Assembly (NCBI GenBank): GCA_903859265.1
Contig: CAIOLZ010000375.1
Span: 1-5,384 of the forward strand
Reading direction: 5' to 3'
Origin: an uncultured beta proteobacterium
GTDB lineage: Bacteria > Pseudomonadota > Gammaproteobacteria > Burkholderiales > Burkholderiaceae_C
DNA: 5,384 nt
Every line of letters starts with the position of its first letter. Positions within the stretch are counted from its first letter, which is position 1. A program made the translations under genes and the position numbers. The notes below the pieces were generated by a model. It saw nothing but the letters and a program-made list of their open reading frames with translations. It was not told where the DNA came from and did not search any database. Below, in pieces: positions 4,399-5,384 of this stretch.

Positions 4399-5384
4399 TG
4401 CGGCCCCGCCCGAGCCAGCGCTGGCGGATGCTGCGTTGCCGGCGGACCCGCACACCGCGCTGTCCTGGCGGGCGCTGCAATTCACGCCCATGGTGGCCCG
4501 GGTGCACGATGCCCTGGTGCTGGAGGTGTCCGGTAGCGAGCGCCTGTTTGGCGGGCGCGCTGCCTTGCTGGGTCTGATTCTTCAACCCGATGTGGCCCAT
4601 GCCCAGGGTGCGACGTCCTTGCTGGCGCTCGGTCGTTTGTGGAGTGGCGCTGCCGACGCGTTGATCGATGCTTTGCCGCTGCAGAGCCTGCGTGCAGCGA
4701 AGCCGCACTTGCCGACGCTGGCGCGTCTGGGCTGCGCTACCTGGGGGCAATTGCGTGCCTTGCCGCGAGGCGGTGTGGCGCGGCGTTTTGGTGCCGACCT
4801 GCTCGCAGCGCTTGACCGGGCTTATGGCGATGCGCCAGAGGTGTATCCGTGGTGCAGCTTGCCGGAAGTTTTTGATGCGCCTTTGGAATTGTCTGCCAGC
4901 GTCGAGTCTGCTTCGGCTTTGCTGTTTGGTCTGCGCCGTTTGCTGGCCCAGTTGTTGGTTTGGCTCAGGGCGCGCCAGCACGGTGTGCTGGCCCTGCAAC
5001 TGGTCTGGGAGCTGGACGCGCGCCGCTCCAATGCCTTGCACGTCGATGCCCACCATGACGGAGGACCGCAGGGCCGCCTTGTTTTGCGCACAGCGCATCC
5101 GACGCAGGACATGCAGCACTTGCAGCGCCTGTTCATGGAGCAACTGGCGCATGTGCATTTGCCAGCGCCGGTGTTGTATCTGCGTCTGCGGACCTTGCAG
5201 ACCCAGGCCCTGGGCGGGGAATCGTTGAGCCTCTTGCCGCAAGACCTGCGCCACGGTGACAGCCTGCACCAGACGCTGGAGCGCCTGGCTGCGCGCCTGG
5301 GCGCCGATCAGGTGCAGTGCGTGCAGGCGCAGGCAGACCATACGCCGGAAAACATGCAGCGCTGGCAGACATGGCAGGCATCGC
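4367..5384 (+). CDS. imuB: ImuB, catalytically inactive Y-family polymerase-like protein (C-terminus cut by the window edge)
   Basis: The frame opens at ATG 4367 and runs to the window end (339 codons, no stop). ImuB is a Y-family polymerase relative that lacks catalytic residues and serves as a mutasome adaptor, linking ImuA and DnaE2 to the sliding clamp. Visible landmarks: the start MHWIALQ; LSWRALQFTPMVARVHDALV (32-51); VLEVSGSERLFGG (51-63), where active enzymes carry the SxDEaylD acidic pair; a helix-hairpin-helix-like region PTLARLGCATWGQLRALPR (116-134) with RRFGADLLAALDRAYGDAPE (139-158); a little-finger-like region from about 170; and the late signatures HPTQDMQHLQRLF (244-256), LERLAARLGADQV (304-316) and ADHTPE (323-328). 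The clamp-binding and C-terminal parts lie outside the window. The start lies 32 nt inside imuA. The stretch between MHWIALQ and LSWRALQFTP is unusually short for the family. A GTG in frame at 4286 gives non-family sequence and is not favoured. Confidence 0.9.
   Translation, partial: MHWIALQPASDAAPPEPALADAALPADPHTALSWRALQFTPMVARVHDALVLEVSGSERLFGGRAALLGLILQPDVAHAQGATSLLALGRLWSGAADALIDALPLQSLRAAKPHLPTLARLGCATWGQLRALPRGGVARRFGADLLAALDRAYGDAPEVYPWCSLPEVFDAPLELSASVESASALLFGLRRLLAQLLVWLRARQHGVLALQLVWELDARRSNALHVDAHHDGGPQGRLVLRTAHPTQDMQHLQRLFMEQLAHVHLPAPVLYLRLRTLQTQALGGESLSLLPQDLRHGDSLHQTLERLAARLGADQVQCVQAQADHTPENMQRWQTWQAS

Noticed and set aside
4668..5228. Plus-strand open frame of 186 codons inside imuB in another frame
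   Set aside because: Its composition (many Cys, Arg, Trp) is that of an out-of-frame reading of imuB; no domain is visible.
4382..5341. Long open frame of 319 codons on the minus strand opposite imuB
   Set aside because: It is rich in Gln, Arg and His with no recognisable motif, typical of the antisense shadow of a GC-biased gene. The plus-strand frame carries clear ImuB signatures.

Overview
The window looks like chromosomal DNA of a GC-rich betaproteobacterium, probably order Burkholderiales and perhaps Comamonadaceae. Three things point there: a DUF2844-DUF3443 gene pair, an imuA-imuB translesion-synthesis cassette whose ImuB begins MHWIALQ, and a Bcr/CflA-type efflux pump. The taxonomic call rests on recognising protein families, not on a database search. 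I see no rRNA, tRNA, CRISPR, insertion sequence or phage gene.

Layout. Positions 1-307 (minus strand) hold the N-terminal 102 codons of a multi-pass membrane protein that runs off the left edge. A 77-bp divergent spacer with a candidate leftward promoter separates it from a complete 411-residue drug/H+ antiporter of the Bcr/CflA family (385-1620, plus). This gene converges, across a 61-bp spacer, on a two-gene minus-strand unit. That unit is transcribed as DUF2844 (3000-3551) and then DUF3443 (1682-3016), with a 17-nt overlap. The DUF2844 product is a predicted exported protein. The DUF3443 product is a predicted lipoprotein carrying two DTGS motifs in a layout like a two-lobed pepsin-type aspartic protease.

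On the right, a 127-bp divergent spacer (3552-3678) holds a perfect-consensus LexA box (CTGT-N8-ACAG, 3641-3656) 22 bp before imuA (3679-4398). imuB starts inside the end of imuA (4367) and is open to the right edge. This is the start of the SOS-induced mutasome cassette (ImuA, ImuB, DnaE2/ImuC). The polymerase gene would be expected just beyond the window.

The functional blocks are therefore a truncated membrane protein (possibly a sensor), an efflux pump, an uncharacterised secreted pair that may be a protease-like lipoprotein plus partner, and DNA-damage-induced mutagenesis. The most notable points are the pepsin-like architecture of the DUF3443 lipoprotein and an ImuB N-terminus that appears shorter than the usual Y-family layout. 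The LexA box also lies where it could influence the divergent DUF2844-DUF3443 unit.
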